Assembly (NCBI GenBank): GCA_030272585.1
Contig: BSYQ01000002.1
Coordinates: 1,054,001 to 1,118,000, forward strand
Source: Bryopsis sp. KO-2023
Lineage: Eukaryota > Chlorophyta > Ulvophyceae > Bryopsidales > Bryopsidaceae
DNA: 64,000 nt
Direction of reading: 5' to 3'
The stretch's first letter is position 1. Each line of letters opens with the position of its first letter. Of this stretch, positions 32,789 to 42,633 are shown in pieces. The position numbers were made by a program, and so were the translations under genes. The notes beneath the pieces were generated by a model. That model was not told where the DNA came from and searched no databases. It worked only from the letters and a program-made list of their open reading frames with translations.

Positions 32789-32900
32789 GTGCCACTCCAC
32801 AGCATTTCCACAGCACAACGTTGTTAGGGCAGGTCTTTTCACAGTACTTTACCGACTTTGCTCGTAGCTTATCCAACCTGTGTTTGTGTTTGCGTCAACA

Positions 32901-33274
32901 ATGTCGAAACTTTTCGCCTCCGCTCTATTGCTCCTCGTGCTGTCGACAGTGGGGGTGACCTCCAGGCCAGTTGGTTTCGGAACTCATTTTGCGCTCGCGA
33001 CAGAGGAGTTGGTTGAACCGCTTCTCAACACAGGTGTGCGTTTTTTTTACCACATCCAGCACGTTTTCGTTTCGTTGTTTTGAGTGAGTGTCAGTCCTTT
33101 TTTTAAACCTGTACGATTCTGGAATCGTGGTTGGCAGAGAATCTGTGGTGCCTCCCTGGACATGGATGGAAAGAATTTCTGCACCTCCAGATTGAGTGCT
33201 TGAACGCGGGCAGCCGCGCAACGTTCACGGGTAACCCATACATCGATTTCACGGTGTGCTGCCCCTCTACTTGA
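32901..33274 (+). CDS. Secreted peptide family member 3
   Basis: Exons 32901-33033 and 33138-33274 give 89 residues. The start is the ATG in gtcaacaATGTCG, the position conserved in members 1 and 4. Residues 1-21 are a signal peptide. The mature N-terminal part (Arg-Pro-Val-Gly-Phe-Gly-Thr-His-Phe-Ala) is followed by a phase-1 intron (G|GTGTGCG ... TTGGCAG). Exon 2 carries the family core: Trp-Cys-x3-Gly-His-Gly-Trp-Lys-Glu-Phe, Ile-Glu-Cys, Phe-Thr-Val-Cys-Cys. The four Cys could make two disulphides. No known family is recognised. Secretion is well supported; function (defence, signalling, mating, wall) is not known. Confidence 0.8.
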
Positions 33275-35737
33275 CTTCGTTGGAGCAGCGTTAAAGAAGC
33301 CCCGTAAACTTTCGGGGAGTGTGTGTGGGGGGGGTTTCTTTCTTTCCTCCCTTGGCATTCTATTTAACGGCGTATTTTGGGTGTTTTCTGGTTGGGTGTG
33401 GTGGTTCGACCAAGATCAGGTCGCAACAGAGTGGCTTTTTTTTGACTCGTTTTTCTATTTTTGGTCGATGTACGACAAGAACTGCATTTGTTATTTTGCT
33501 GTGTGAAGAAGGCGCTTTCTGTTTTTTTTTGGTGCGATGTTGGTAAGAAAAGATACAATCATCAACAAATTTGGCTGGTTTTTTTTTGTAAGACTGTGTT
33601 TTATTTCAAATCGATTGGATTGGTGTTGTACTTCACACTTGTTTTTTTTTGCTGTGTGAAAAATTAGGGCTCTTTTTTTCTTTCAACCTGTTTTGAGACG
33701 TATATAAAAACGAAACGTTTCGTGTTGATAATGGAACAGCAAGAATCAACAAATATAGAAAATAGAGAGATATACATATATATATATATATATATTTATT
33801 TATTTATATATATATTTATATATATAAAAGAGGCCATCAACCCAGCCAACCAACCTATTTTCTTTATTTATTTTTTACAAGCTATGACATCAACCCCACA
33901 ACACCAGAAAAGCGTTCTGTGTGCGTGTGTGTGTGTGTTTCGCCGTCGGTATTTTTCGGGAGAGGGGGGGTGGGGTTCTATTTTTTTGTATTTGGTATTT
34001 TATAATCGGAGACAGCGTTCGCGGAAATCGCGCTGACGTTTATTCGTATTCAGGTCGGTCTACTGACACACGATATGCAAGCGACCAGCATTGATTTGAT
34101 ACAACAGGCGAACCTCCTTCGAATTGAGACAAAATTTGTTCGCCAAGCAATCGCAGGGCCCCGCCGCAGGCTTCTCTCAAACACAACGGGCTTCCTTGCG
34201 GCGCTACTACAGCAATACCCACACGGTGGTTCCATGTCCGACGGATGTGCCCTGTGTCGGTCGCTTGCGCAACCCTACAACCCTAAACCAACCCTCCTTA
34301 TGTCGCACGTAGGAACCGTCCCTGGCGACTTTTAACGGGATGTCTTGGTGGGTCGACACGGACATCATCTTCTGGGAACTAGTTTTTCAAAAAAAAAAAA
34401 ACAAAAAAAACATCTAAAAAATCGTTTGACCATTTATCGTGATTGGCGGAAGTCAACGTGCCAGCACCACCCAGGGTTGCAAGAAACAAATTTTAGTAAA
34501 ATACGTTGCCTATATTATACGAGTTTTCTATACGGTTGAGTATCTTTCATACGAGAAAAATACGTCCGACTAAGCCAAAACCAAACCAAACCAAAAAAAC
34601 TACAATAAGCCAAAAACCTCAACTCTTTGGCCCCCATCGTTGCTGTTAGTTTCGTTTTTGTAGTTTGTTTTTTCGTCACTTGATACAATTCGCGTATTTA
34701 TTGCGTATAATACGTTGGCTAAAAAAAATACGCGTATGAACGTATGAAACGCGAGTTTTATACGCGTATCTGACAACCCCGGCACCACCGACGATTTTTC
34801 TGCATATATTTGTTTTCGGTTGGTGTGAATTTCAGGCGATCACTCGAACCAACCTCTCTCTGTTCGAGATTTTCAAAAAAAAATTGTTCTGTTCTTTTTC
34901 TTTCTGTTTTTTCTTTCTGTTTTTTGTTTTTTGTTGTTTTTTTTTTCTGTTTTTTTTTTCTGTTTTTCTTTTTGCAGATATCGAAAATGACTTTTCAAGT
35001 CAAGTGATCAAAATATTGATTTTTTTATGGCCGACTTTCGTGAAAGAACGATGGACCTGGGCAAAAAAAAAAAACAAGATTCGCCGTTGGAATGCAAACA
35101 GATCGCTGTTTTTTTTTTTCCTCAGTTCTATTCTTCAGCTCTTGTTCTGCTTCTCGACAGGTTCCACTCTTTTTTTTTTTCTTTTTTTTTTAAATAGCAC
35201 CGGTCGATTTCATATCCCAACACCTCCGTTATTCAAGGAAAATATTTTAGCAACAACAACAACAACAAGTACATATTACCTGAGGGGCCAATATTTTTAG
35301 CAACCAGGTCTGGTTTTCGGGGAAAGATTCTCTTCCTTGCTGGGAGAAAATACGAGCCACTCTCCCAAAAAGGGAACTACCAGTGGTTTTGCATGTCCAT
35401 TTTTTGGGGGGCGCCACAGTGGGTTAAAAAAAAAGAAAAAAAAAAAAAAAACACTGCTGAAAACATGAGAATAAACGTCGGTGCGATTTTCGCGAACAAG
35501 ACTTCCGATTATTATCGTTTTCAGAAAAAAAAAGCAATGGAGACGCACCCACAGAACCCTTTTCTTAAATAAATATTTTTATTTTACTTTATATTTTTGG
35601 TTGGTTGGTTGGTTGGTTGGCCAGGTTGATAGCTTCCTTTCTCTCGATATGTATTTTTCTTTATATTTTTCTTTATTAATTTTATATATTTTTATTATGT
35701 CTTTTTTCTCTCTCTTTATATTGGTCGATGCTCGCTG
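33275..35737. other. Intergenic region, low complexity and repeats
   Basis: 33465-33660 matches the reverse complement of 41640-41830 (shared atacaatcatcaacaaattt and tggctggtttttttttgtaa), so the peptide gene and its 3' flank were duplicated as one unit with member 4. TA repeats lie at 33771-33825. A 70-bp block at about 34270-34337 (aaccctccttatgtcgcac, ggaaccgtccctggcgactt) recurs at 58545-58615. Poly-T tracts fill 34870-35200. No gene is seen. Confidence 0.5.
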
Positions 35738-35833
35738 TTCCTTCGACTGCTACGTTTTCTTCCACACCCAGAGATCGAAAAAAACCTTTACAGAATGTAA
35801 CCCTCGTTTAACCCTTCAAACAAATAGTGCCAA
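35738..35833 (-). repeat. Split direct repeat B2
   Basis: Same 96 bp as 36641-36736 (begins ttccttcgactgctacgttt on the plus strand). Outer end of the retrotransposon. Confidence 0.92.
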
Positions 35834-35887
35834 TTTCTGCCAAATTGTGCATCCCAAGCCAATTTCTGCCAAATTGTGCATCCCAAG

Positions 35888-36352
35888 CAGAGATAGGACT
35901 TGGGCCAAATTTTTGGTCCGACTCCGGTCCGGTCCGGTTACGGTCGGGTTACGGTCACCGTACTACGGCCGTAACTCCGTACCGTAACCGGAGTAATATG
36001 TTGTTTTTACGGTACGGAACAGGTACGGTATAACTACGGTAGGCCCTAAATCATCGTGAAGTAGCGTGGTTCAGTACTAAAGCGTTAGGCTGCAGTCAGT
36101 AGGGTCGCGGGTTCGAATCCCCCTGGGTTCCTTTGGAATCGCGAGACCCTGCGGGGGTCACTTTCTACGGTTTACGGTTGTTACGGCCGTTACGGTCGTT
36201 ACGGTCCGGTACGGAGCGGTACGGAGTGGTACGGTGCTACGGTTACGGCCGTAAAAGTACGATTTTCTGACGAAAATTGTACTCCGGTTACGGTCCGGTT
36301 ACGGTGGTTACGGTCCGGTTACGGTGACCGTAACCGTAAAGTCCTATCTCTG
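35888..36352 (+). mobile_element. hAT-type miniature element with tRNA-Cys-like core, copy 2
   Basis: 465 bp, same ends as copy 1 and nearly identical throughout. Flanked by the exact 8-bp duplication atcccaag (35880-35887 and 36353-36360). Inserted inside the retrotransposon between repeats A2 and B2, next to a 30-bp sequence (ccaatttctgccaaattgtg...) that is itself repeated twice. Confidence 0.93.
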
Positions 36353-36474
36353 ATCCCAAGCACCACAAAAGTCAACCAAAAATGTCCCTAATAGCTCTAT
36401 ATATAAAACTCCCAAATCCCACCAAAAAATAATCTCCAAAAAAAGGGAGGGAAGAACACAGTTTCGGGATGGGT

Positions 36475-36644
36475 GAAAAACCGAGTAAAGAAAGACCAAC
36501 TGAGTGAGCTTAAGAACCCAAACTACTGAGATCCAAAACTCCAAAAGATACCCCTACAGACCACCTCAGCAATCAGTCCTTTCAATCGTCCCACCCTAAA
36601 ACTCCGCAAAAGGAACCGCGCTTCCTGCGGAACCGTAAATTTCC
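36475..36644 (-). repeat. Split direct repeat A2
   Basis: Same 170 bp as 41287-41456 (gaaaaaccgagtaaagaaag ... gtaaatttcc). It overlaps B1 by the shared ttcc. Confidence 0.92.
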
Positions 36645-36736
36645 TTCGACTGCTACGTTTTCTTCCACACCCAGAGATCGAAAAAAACCTTTACAGAATG
36701 TAACCCTCGTTTAACCCTTCAAACAAATAGTGCCAA
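36641..36736 (-). repeat. Split direct repeat B1
   Basis: Same 96 bp as 35738-35833. Confidence 0.92.
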
Positions 36737-36800
36737 AAAACAAAGCACCAAAAAAATAGAACGCACGTTCATTTAAACCGGCGAAAACACCGCCCCCAAC

Positions 36801-38350
36801 TCACGCCGAAGCTGTTCCGCGGGGAGCACCATCCAGCCAAAAACACGAAAATCCCAAGGCGAAGGCTGTCGCTGACGATTGATATACTGAAAAATCGCCT
36901 GGGGAAGGCGACCAACCGCCCCAATCGCATAACTTCGGTAATGGCACGAGCAAATTAAACGCACTGGAAACCCCCGTGCGACGAACCGCATGATGCGTAT
37001 GGTCGGAACCATGATCCTTCATCACCCGTGTGCGAACCAACGTGCTACACTCCCTGCTGTCGGCACACTTGGATCACCAGGCAAAAACCAGAACTGCTCT
37101 GTCGTATCGCCATGGCCTTCCCAATCGCGCACCCGAAAATCCTCATAACGATCCAAAACCGCGGCCAACTCAGGAAACCCACGGCAGTCGAATCTCCTGA
37201 CTCGCAAACAATCCGAGGTTTGGCCCTTCGCCTTGAAACGCCGTTCTGTAAAAGTCACCGACGAAGAATCCCACTTATAGTCACCGACCCGAGTATCAAA
37301 ACTCGAATCGGCGCGCGAAAAGAATATCACATCCAAAATACAAATCAAATAGGGACGAATGCTTTCCGCATCGTTCCCAACCAAACCCTTCTTGGCCCAC
37401 GACCACAACCAGTCCATGGGAAAGTCTCTGGGCTGTGGTCAGAGATAGGACTTGGGCCAAATTTTTGGTCCGACTCCGGTCCGGTCCGGTTACGGTCGGG
37501 TTACGGTCACCGTACTACGGCCGTAACTCCGTACCGTAACCGGAGTAATATGTTGTTTTTACGGTACGGAACAGGTACGGTATAACTACGGTAGGCCCTA
37601 AATCATCGTGAAGTAGCGTGGTTCAGTGCTAAAGCGTTAGGCTGCAGTCAGTAGGGTCGCGGGTTCGAATCCCCCTGGGTTCCTTTGGAATCGCGGGACC
37701 CTGCGGGGGTCACTTTCTACGGTTTACGGTTGTTACGGCCGTTACGGTCGTTACGGTCCGGTACGGAGCGGTACGGAGTGGTACGGTGCTACGGTTACGG
37801 CCGTAAAAGTACGATTTTCTGACGAAAATTGTACTCCGGTTACGGTCCGGTTACGGTGGTTACGGTCCGGTTACGGTGACCGTAACCGTAAAGTCCTATC
37901 TCTGGCTGTGGTTCCTTAGCTTCTGAAGGAACCTTAATGAGCCAAGCTTGTTTCAGCCGAGCCGTCAAGGAGTCATGCGCAGAGAATGCGGATCCGAGCC
38001 AGCGGTGAACCGTACTGATTGCGGAAAGATAGTTGCTCATGGACTTCGGCGCCACTCTCCCTTCATTTCGAAGAAACAGGATATAAGCATAAATGCGAAC
38101 AGAGCGCGCCGGCACACAGCACCAACCTCTCGACCTAGCAAAACCCAGCAATTTTCGGAAGCGCATCCAAATAGATCTCCGACCTCCTGGGCTGTTCGAT
38201 AATGCTAAGTCGCCAAACAGCTCTCTGCGTTCGATATCCGACAATTCTCCAAACTGAGGTAGCGTCTCGTCGGTCCAATCGACGCATCCCTCCAATTCAC
38301 CCCATAGCTCCTGAAGCCACACCTCGTCTTGCGAATCACGCCCACCATGA
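36801..38350 (-). pseudogene. Tyrosine recombinase of the Ngaro-like element, interrupted
   Basis: Before the insertion (38350 down to 37913) the frame encodes a SAM-like core-binding domain (Leu-Leu-Gly-Phe-Ala-Arg-Ser-Arg-Gly-Trp; Tyr-Leu-Ser-Ala-Ile-Ser-Thr-Val-His). A 465-bp hAT-type element sits at 37440-37904. Skipping it and one copy of its 8-bp duplication leaves the reading frame continuous into 37417-37022, which has the first catalytic-Arg region (Phe-Phe-Ser-Arg) and the Lys strand. Near 37030 the frame shifts; the next frame holds the second box (His-Ala-Val-Arg-Arg) and a candidate nucleophile (Phe-Ser-Val-Tyr), ending at 36801. The N-terminus is undefined because no in-frame ATG is seen. 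Tyrosine recombinases integrate the circular cDNA of these elements without target duplication. Confidence 0.75.
37440..37904 (+). mobile_element. hAT-type miniature element with tRNA-Cys-like core, copy 3
   Basis: 465 bp, same ends as copies 1 and 2, flanked by the exact 8-bp duplication gctgtggt (37432-37439 and 37905-37912). Inserted in the tyrosine recombinase coding region of the retrotransposon. Confidence 0.93.
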
Positions 38351-40394
38351 CATTCCAACGGCCCTGGGGAAATGGTTCGTCCTCTCGGCCCAATGGGGGC
38401 AGTAACGGGTTGGCCCACGCTGGAATCACTGCATACTCCTGAAACAATTCGAACATCGGCCGAAACCAAGGGGCTGACGGCCACAAGGGCATCAACACAG
38501 TGGCGGTTACCTGAGGGAATGAGCGCAGCAGGTCCCCCAACTGCGAAAGCAGACGAATCGGTGGATGACACCACGCGTGGCCCTGGTCCCAATCCAAGGC
38601 ACTGAACGCCTCGTTCTCCGCCATCGGATCGCCCCATTCCGCATTGTAACGAAACACCACCTTGCTCCATTGCGACGCAAATCTGTCCAGATCGAACGGT
38701 CCCCACCATCGGTTGAACTGATTCAACCACTTCCGATTGATTAAATAATCCTCCTCCGAAATATTCGTTCTCGACAATTTGTCCGCCCACACATTCTCCT
38801 TCGAGGGAATCCACTCCGGCTGCAGAGCAATCTTTCGAGACTCCAAAATTCGATACAACACCTGAGTGGTCCCATCAGCCTTGGGCTCCGCGTCGTCATC
38901 TTCAACAAGATCGATAACACCACCTGTGAATCGGTTACCAGGCGAACTGTTCGATTTTCCAAGGAACCATGGAACGCGCGAATCGCTGCCTCCACTGCTC
39001 TCAACTCGAGCACATTTATATGCTCGCTCTTTTCGTCGTGCGACCAAATGCCCCGTGCCAGGACAGGAACGCTTCCCTTGGCCAATGGATCCACCAGGTG
39101 GGACCCCCAACCACTCATCGACGCATCGGTATAAAGACTGATCGTCGCTGGGACCTTCCAATAAACCGATGATGTGTGACGCTCGTTCATCACACTCCAC
39201 ACCGCCAGATTCTCCTTCGTCTCCGACGATAACTCGATTAAGGATGCCCAAGTCGCTCCCAGGGTCATATCCCAAAATAGGCTCCTGAGGTGGTATCTCG
39301 CCAATGGAATCGCCAGGCCCAAACTCTGACACCAACCCGCAAATCTCGCTAACCTTCTCTTGGGGACTTTCCTCATCTCTTTCAACAACCGCGCCTCCTT
39401 GTGGATCCGAGCAATCTTTTCCGGCGGTGCGATCACCAGACCCTGCGCTGTATCGATTATTAGGCCCAAATGACGAAAGTACTGCACCGCTATCCACTGG
39501 CACTTCTTTTCCTTCCACCGCAACTGCAAATCCATCAGGATCCCTCTGATCAATTCCCCCAACTTGGTCGCTGCCAGTTCGCTGCTCATTGCTCCAGCAA
39601 AGTCGTCCAAGTAGGGAGCTATCGTTGGCGCTGGGTTGCTCATCCAATACCTCCTCAATCCTGGGGACGTCGGACATTTCCACCTCGATATTCTGGGCGC
39701 TCGTAGGAAAGATACAACCGCTCGCATCACCTTCGTGAAAATCGCTGGGGCATTCACGAACCCGAACATCAGAGCTGGGAACTCGTAAGTCACTCCCTCG
39801 ATGGTCGCACAAAAGAAGCGGACCTCTGACTCCCGAAACCTGATGTTGAAGTAAGCGTCCTCCAAATCCCAGGCCACGATCCAATCCTGCGGTTGCAGAC
39901 GAGGGAGAAAAGAACGGAGGGTCTCGTATTTTACCGATAATTTGCGGCAAAAGGAGTTCACAAACCGAAGGTCGACGCACAACCTGTGGCCGACCACGAC
40001 GTCGTCTACCTTCTTTTCGACCAAGAAAGCGCGGGACACGTAATCCTTGCAACGCGCTTCCCTCATCGCCCCGCACCGTAAATACCGCTCCTTCAACTCG
40101 TTCCAAGCGCCTTTCAATGCTGTTGGAATGCGCGAGTTGCCATGGTGAAACTTCGGCGGCTCGGACGAAATCCAGTTCGGAACTACCCCCTGATCGAGCC
40201 ACGAGAGAACCGTCGGATTGGCCCCTATCTCGCGCCACGCCTTGAGGGCTCCCCGAATTCTGTTGAACCGAAAATTCCGGGAATGAATCTGCACTCCGTC
40301 CACCAACATCACTTGAACTCCGTTCCTGAACTCGCAGCTCCTTCAACGCTTCCGCAATTTCCAACGCTGCCTTAGAAGCCTTGGTTCTGCCCAT
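38205..40394 (-). pseudogene. Reverse transcriptase-RNase H of the Ngaro-like element, frameshifted
   Basis: The coding path starts at ATG 40394 (Met-Gly-Arg-Thr-Lys-Ala), overlapping the end of the Gag-like ORF. It changes frame near 40280, runs in the frame open at 38741-40312 and changes frame again near 38870 to end at 38205. The middle frame has RT motifs in order: Phe-Leu-Val-Glu-Lys-Lys, Cys-Val-Asp-Leu-Arg-Phe-Val-Asn, Trp-Asp-Leu-Glu-Asp-Ala-Tyr, Phe-Gly-Phe-Val-Asn-Ala-Pro and the catalytic Tyr-Leu-Asp-Asp. RNase H follows (Leu-Tyr-Thr-Asp-Ala-Ser; His-Ile-Asn-Val-Leu-Glu-Leu; Val-Thr-Asp-Ser-Gln). The last frame has the DIRS-type C-terminal signature (Trp-Ile-Pro-Ser-Lys-Glu-Asn, Asp-Arg-Phe-Ala-Ser, Leu-Trp-Pro-Ser-Ala-Pro-Trp). 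RT and RNase H residues are intact; the frameshifts are what break it. Confidence 0.9.
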
Positions 40395-41184
40395 GAGCTC
40401 CACCTCTATTACCCAAAGGCTGAAGGTTGGGGTTCGCTCGACCTCTGCCTCGCTGCGAAAACTGACGACCACCAAAACGACCGCCAGAAAAACCTCCTGA
40501 GGAATCTCCTCTGAACCCGCCGCTCCGCGACGAGCCCTCTGCTTGCCTTTTAAAAACTGCCTTCTGCTGTTGGTCCCTCAGGGACTTCAACGTAGCCTGC
40601 GCAGTGTCTCCGACAAAACGCCCTGACGACGCTGCTAATTTCACCGACGTGGACACCGCCCGAAAAGCCTCCGACAAAGGCGTGTTCACGTGTGCTGCGT
40701 GCAAACGGTGTACTTCCAACGTATTGGCTGCCAACTCCAAAATTGGCGCAAACGAAGAAACAAAAGGTTCCAAAGCCTTCTTCACTGCAGTCCCTTGATC
40801 CGAGTGCGCCGCAAATTGAGCAAAAAGGACAAACCAATCAAAAGCAAACGCCACGACAGGCGCCCACGAACTAAACTCAGCAAAGAACCCAGAACGCACA
40901 CCAAGAGCAGCACCCACGCGAGCACCCGCTGCTGTGTCCAACACGTCGAAATAATGGCCAAAAATGGCCGCTGCTGGTACCTCTACTGGATTTAGCGCCG
41001 CCCGTGGCGGGTCACTGCCTGGAGCAAGACACAGCTCCTCCAAACTCTCAGCGATCTCCGCCGACCCAGCAAATTTCTTCAGAATCCCGTCCAAACGAGA
41101 CTGTGGGGAACTCTGCTCTCCTGACGCTCTCAACAAATCCAGCTGTGCTTGTAACGCAGCAATCTTTTCCTCGACAGTCGGCAT
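40372..41184 (-). CDS. Gag-like ORF of the Ngaro-like element
   Basis: A 270-codon open frame from ATG at 41184, chosen over an in-frame start 12 codons upstream because the coiled-coil begins directly after it (Glu-Glu-Lys-Ile-Ala-Ala-Leu-Gln-Ala-Gln-Leu-Asp-Leu-Leu). The middle is helical and Ala-rich. The C-terminus is Gly/Arg/Ser/Gln-rich with RGG-like and GGRFGGR-type motifs and no zinc knuckle, which suggests RNA binding by an RGG tail. Position before the RT ORF supports a Gag role. Confidence 0.75.
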   Translation of the reverse strand: MPTVEEKIAALQAQLDLLRASGEQSSPQSRLDGILKKFAGSAEIAESLEELCLAPGSDPPRAALNPVEVPAAAIFGHYFDVLDTAAGARVGAALGVRSGFFAEFSSWAPVVAFAFDWFVLFAQFAAHSDQGTAVKKALEPFVSSFAPILELAANTLEVHRLHAAHVNTPLSEAFRAVSTSVKLAASSGRFVGDTAQATLKSLRDQQQKAVFKRQAEGSSRSGGFRGDSSGGFSGGRFGGRQFSQRGRGRANPNLQPLGNRGGAHGQNQGF

Positions 41185-41286
41185 CAAAAAAAGGACTAAC
41201 GATACAGGGACAAGCCCCACGCTGGCTGAGCCAGGGATGGTTCGAAACGGTGCACTTCAGGTGCCCGTGAGGGTAAAGATAAAGCA

Positions 41287-41456
41287 GAAAAACCGAGTAA
41301 AGAAAGACCAACTGAGTGAGCTTAAGAACCCAAACTACTGAGATCCAAAACTCCAAAAGATACCCCTACAGACCACCTCAGCAATCAGTCCTTTCAATCG
41401 TCCCACCCTAAAACTCCGCAAAAGGAACCGCGCTTCCTGCGGAACCGTAAATTTCC
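41287..41456 (-). repeat. Split direct repeat A1
   Basis: Same 170 bp as 36475-36644. This is the 5' terminus of the retrotransposon in its own orientation. Confidence 0.92.
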
Positions 41457-42073
41457 ATTACCCAAAAAAAACGTTTCATAAAACAGGCTGGGAAAAAAAC
41501 AAAAAAAAACACTCTACACAGCTCACGAAAAAAAAAAAGAGTAAGAAAGAAAAACACAAAAAGTGAGTCCAACAAAGAAAAACAAAAACAGTCTTTACAA
41601 AAAAAAAAACATATTCGTTCATGACTGTATCTTCCTCTAACCAAAATCACACTAAAAAAGTGTAAGAAAAGTGTGAGACGAAAAAAAATATATAAAAAAA
41701 CCCACCAGTCTTACAAAAAAAAACCAGCCAAATTTGTTGATGATTGTATCCTCCCCTTACTGGCACCACCACACCGCAAAAAAAAAAAAGCGCCTCTTTC
41801 ACACAGCAAAAACAAAAATACAGTTCTTCGTCGCACACCGACCTAAAACAAAAAAAAACACCCAGGGCATATCCATCGCTGAACAGATCGCCCAGGGAGG
41901 AGAAAGAACGCAGTCCGAAGAAAATCAACCCCCCACCAACCAAAAATATTATGACTCGAAACGCGCCAGGCCACAGCCTGCTGCATCCCCCCAAAACCGC
42001 CACGCTCCCCCGAAAGGTCACAGCGGATCTTTCTGTTTCTGTCTTTTGTTCTTTTCAACGCATCTCAGATATC

Positions 42074-42436
42074 TCAAGGCCTGATATGGCAGCAGAGGCG
42101 GAACTCGCCGTTAATATCGCCGGTTTCGGTTGAAATGCCCCTGTCGTAAACGCACTCCCAAAAGATGTTCATATTTTCCTTGTATCCGTGTCCGCTACGG
42201 CACCAAGGGAGAGCTGCAAACCAAGATCCCCCGAAAAAGGCCCAGGTCAGAAACAACGAGAAACTTCACACACTCGCTCGAAACGACGACGAAAAGAGAG
42301 AAAACGCACTATAGAACTCAATCGATGCATCCCGATCTGCCGCGATCGCAGCCGTTCCGAAACCAAGTGGCCTGGAGGTCACCCCCACTGTCGACAGCAC
42401 GAGGATCAATAGAGCGGACGCGAAAAGTTTCGACAT
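42074..42436 (-). CDS. Secreted peptide family member 4
   Basis: Exons on the minus strand are 42310-42436 and 42074-42213, giving 88 residues. The signal peptide differs from member 3 at only a couple of positions. The mature N-terminal part diverges after Arg-Pro-Leu-Gly-Phe-Gly-Thr. The donor is A|GTGCGT and the acceptor GTTTGCAG, phase 1. Exon 2 has the family core: Pro-Trp-Cys-x2-Gly-His-Gly-Tyr-Lys-Glu, Trp-Glu-Cys, Phe-Arg-Leu-Cys-Cys-His. This exon matches member 3 in Cys spacing and in the Gly-His-Gly motif. Its 5' and 3' flanks also match member 3, in inverted orientation, with the retrotransposon between the two copies. Function unknown. Confidence 0.8.
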
Positions 42437-42543
42437 TGTTGCACACAAACACAGGTTGGATAAGCTACGAGCTGTCCGCCAGTACTTTGCCGTGGAAAAA
42501 ACCCTGCCCTGAAAACGTTGCGCTGTGGAGAATGCTGTGTAGA

Positions 42544-42633
42544 CTTTTATACCATGGGAGGCGTTGAAAGATTGCTCAACGGGCGAATTGCTCAACGGAC
42601 CTTTTTCGCTATGAGGTTCATGTGTCTGACATA
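42544..42633 (-). promoter_or_regulatory. Conserved promoter of the secreted peptide gene at 42.4 kb
   Basis: On the minus strand TATGTCAG (42626-42633) lies 197 bp before the ATG and TATAAAAG (42544-42551) lies about 113 bp before it. Flanking text atggcgtta.gtcag.cacat and agcaatctttca matches the promoter at 32.7 kb. Confidence 0.7.

Larger units (their letters stand above)
35738..41456 (-). mobile_element. Ngaro/DIRS-like YR retrotransposon, decayed
   Basis: Read on the minus strand the order is repeat A1 (41287-41456, 170 bp), Gag-like ORF, RT-RNase H ORF, tyrosine recombinase, repeat B1 (36641-36736, 96 bp), repeat A2 (36475-36644, 170 bp), repeat B2 (35738-35833, 96 bp). A1 and A2 are the same sequence, as are B1 and B2. 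This A1-ORFs-B1A2-B2 arrangement (split direct repeats) defines Ngaro/PAT-type tyrosine-recombinase retrotransposons. The ends share ttcc, and B1 and A2 overlap by that ttcc. No target duplication is seen or expected. At least three frameshifts and two nested hAT-type miniature elements show that it is inactive. Confidence 0.9.

Noticed and set aside
38205-40475. 756-codon frame taken as one continuous retrotransposon protein
   Set aside because: The RT and RNase H motifs lie in another frame between about 40280 and 38870; only the two ends of this frame are real coding sequence.
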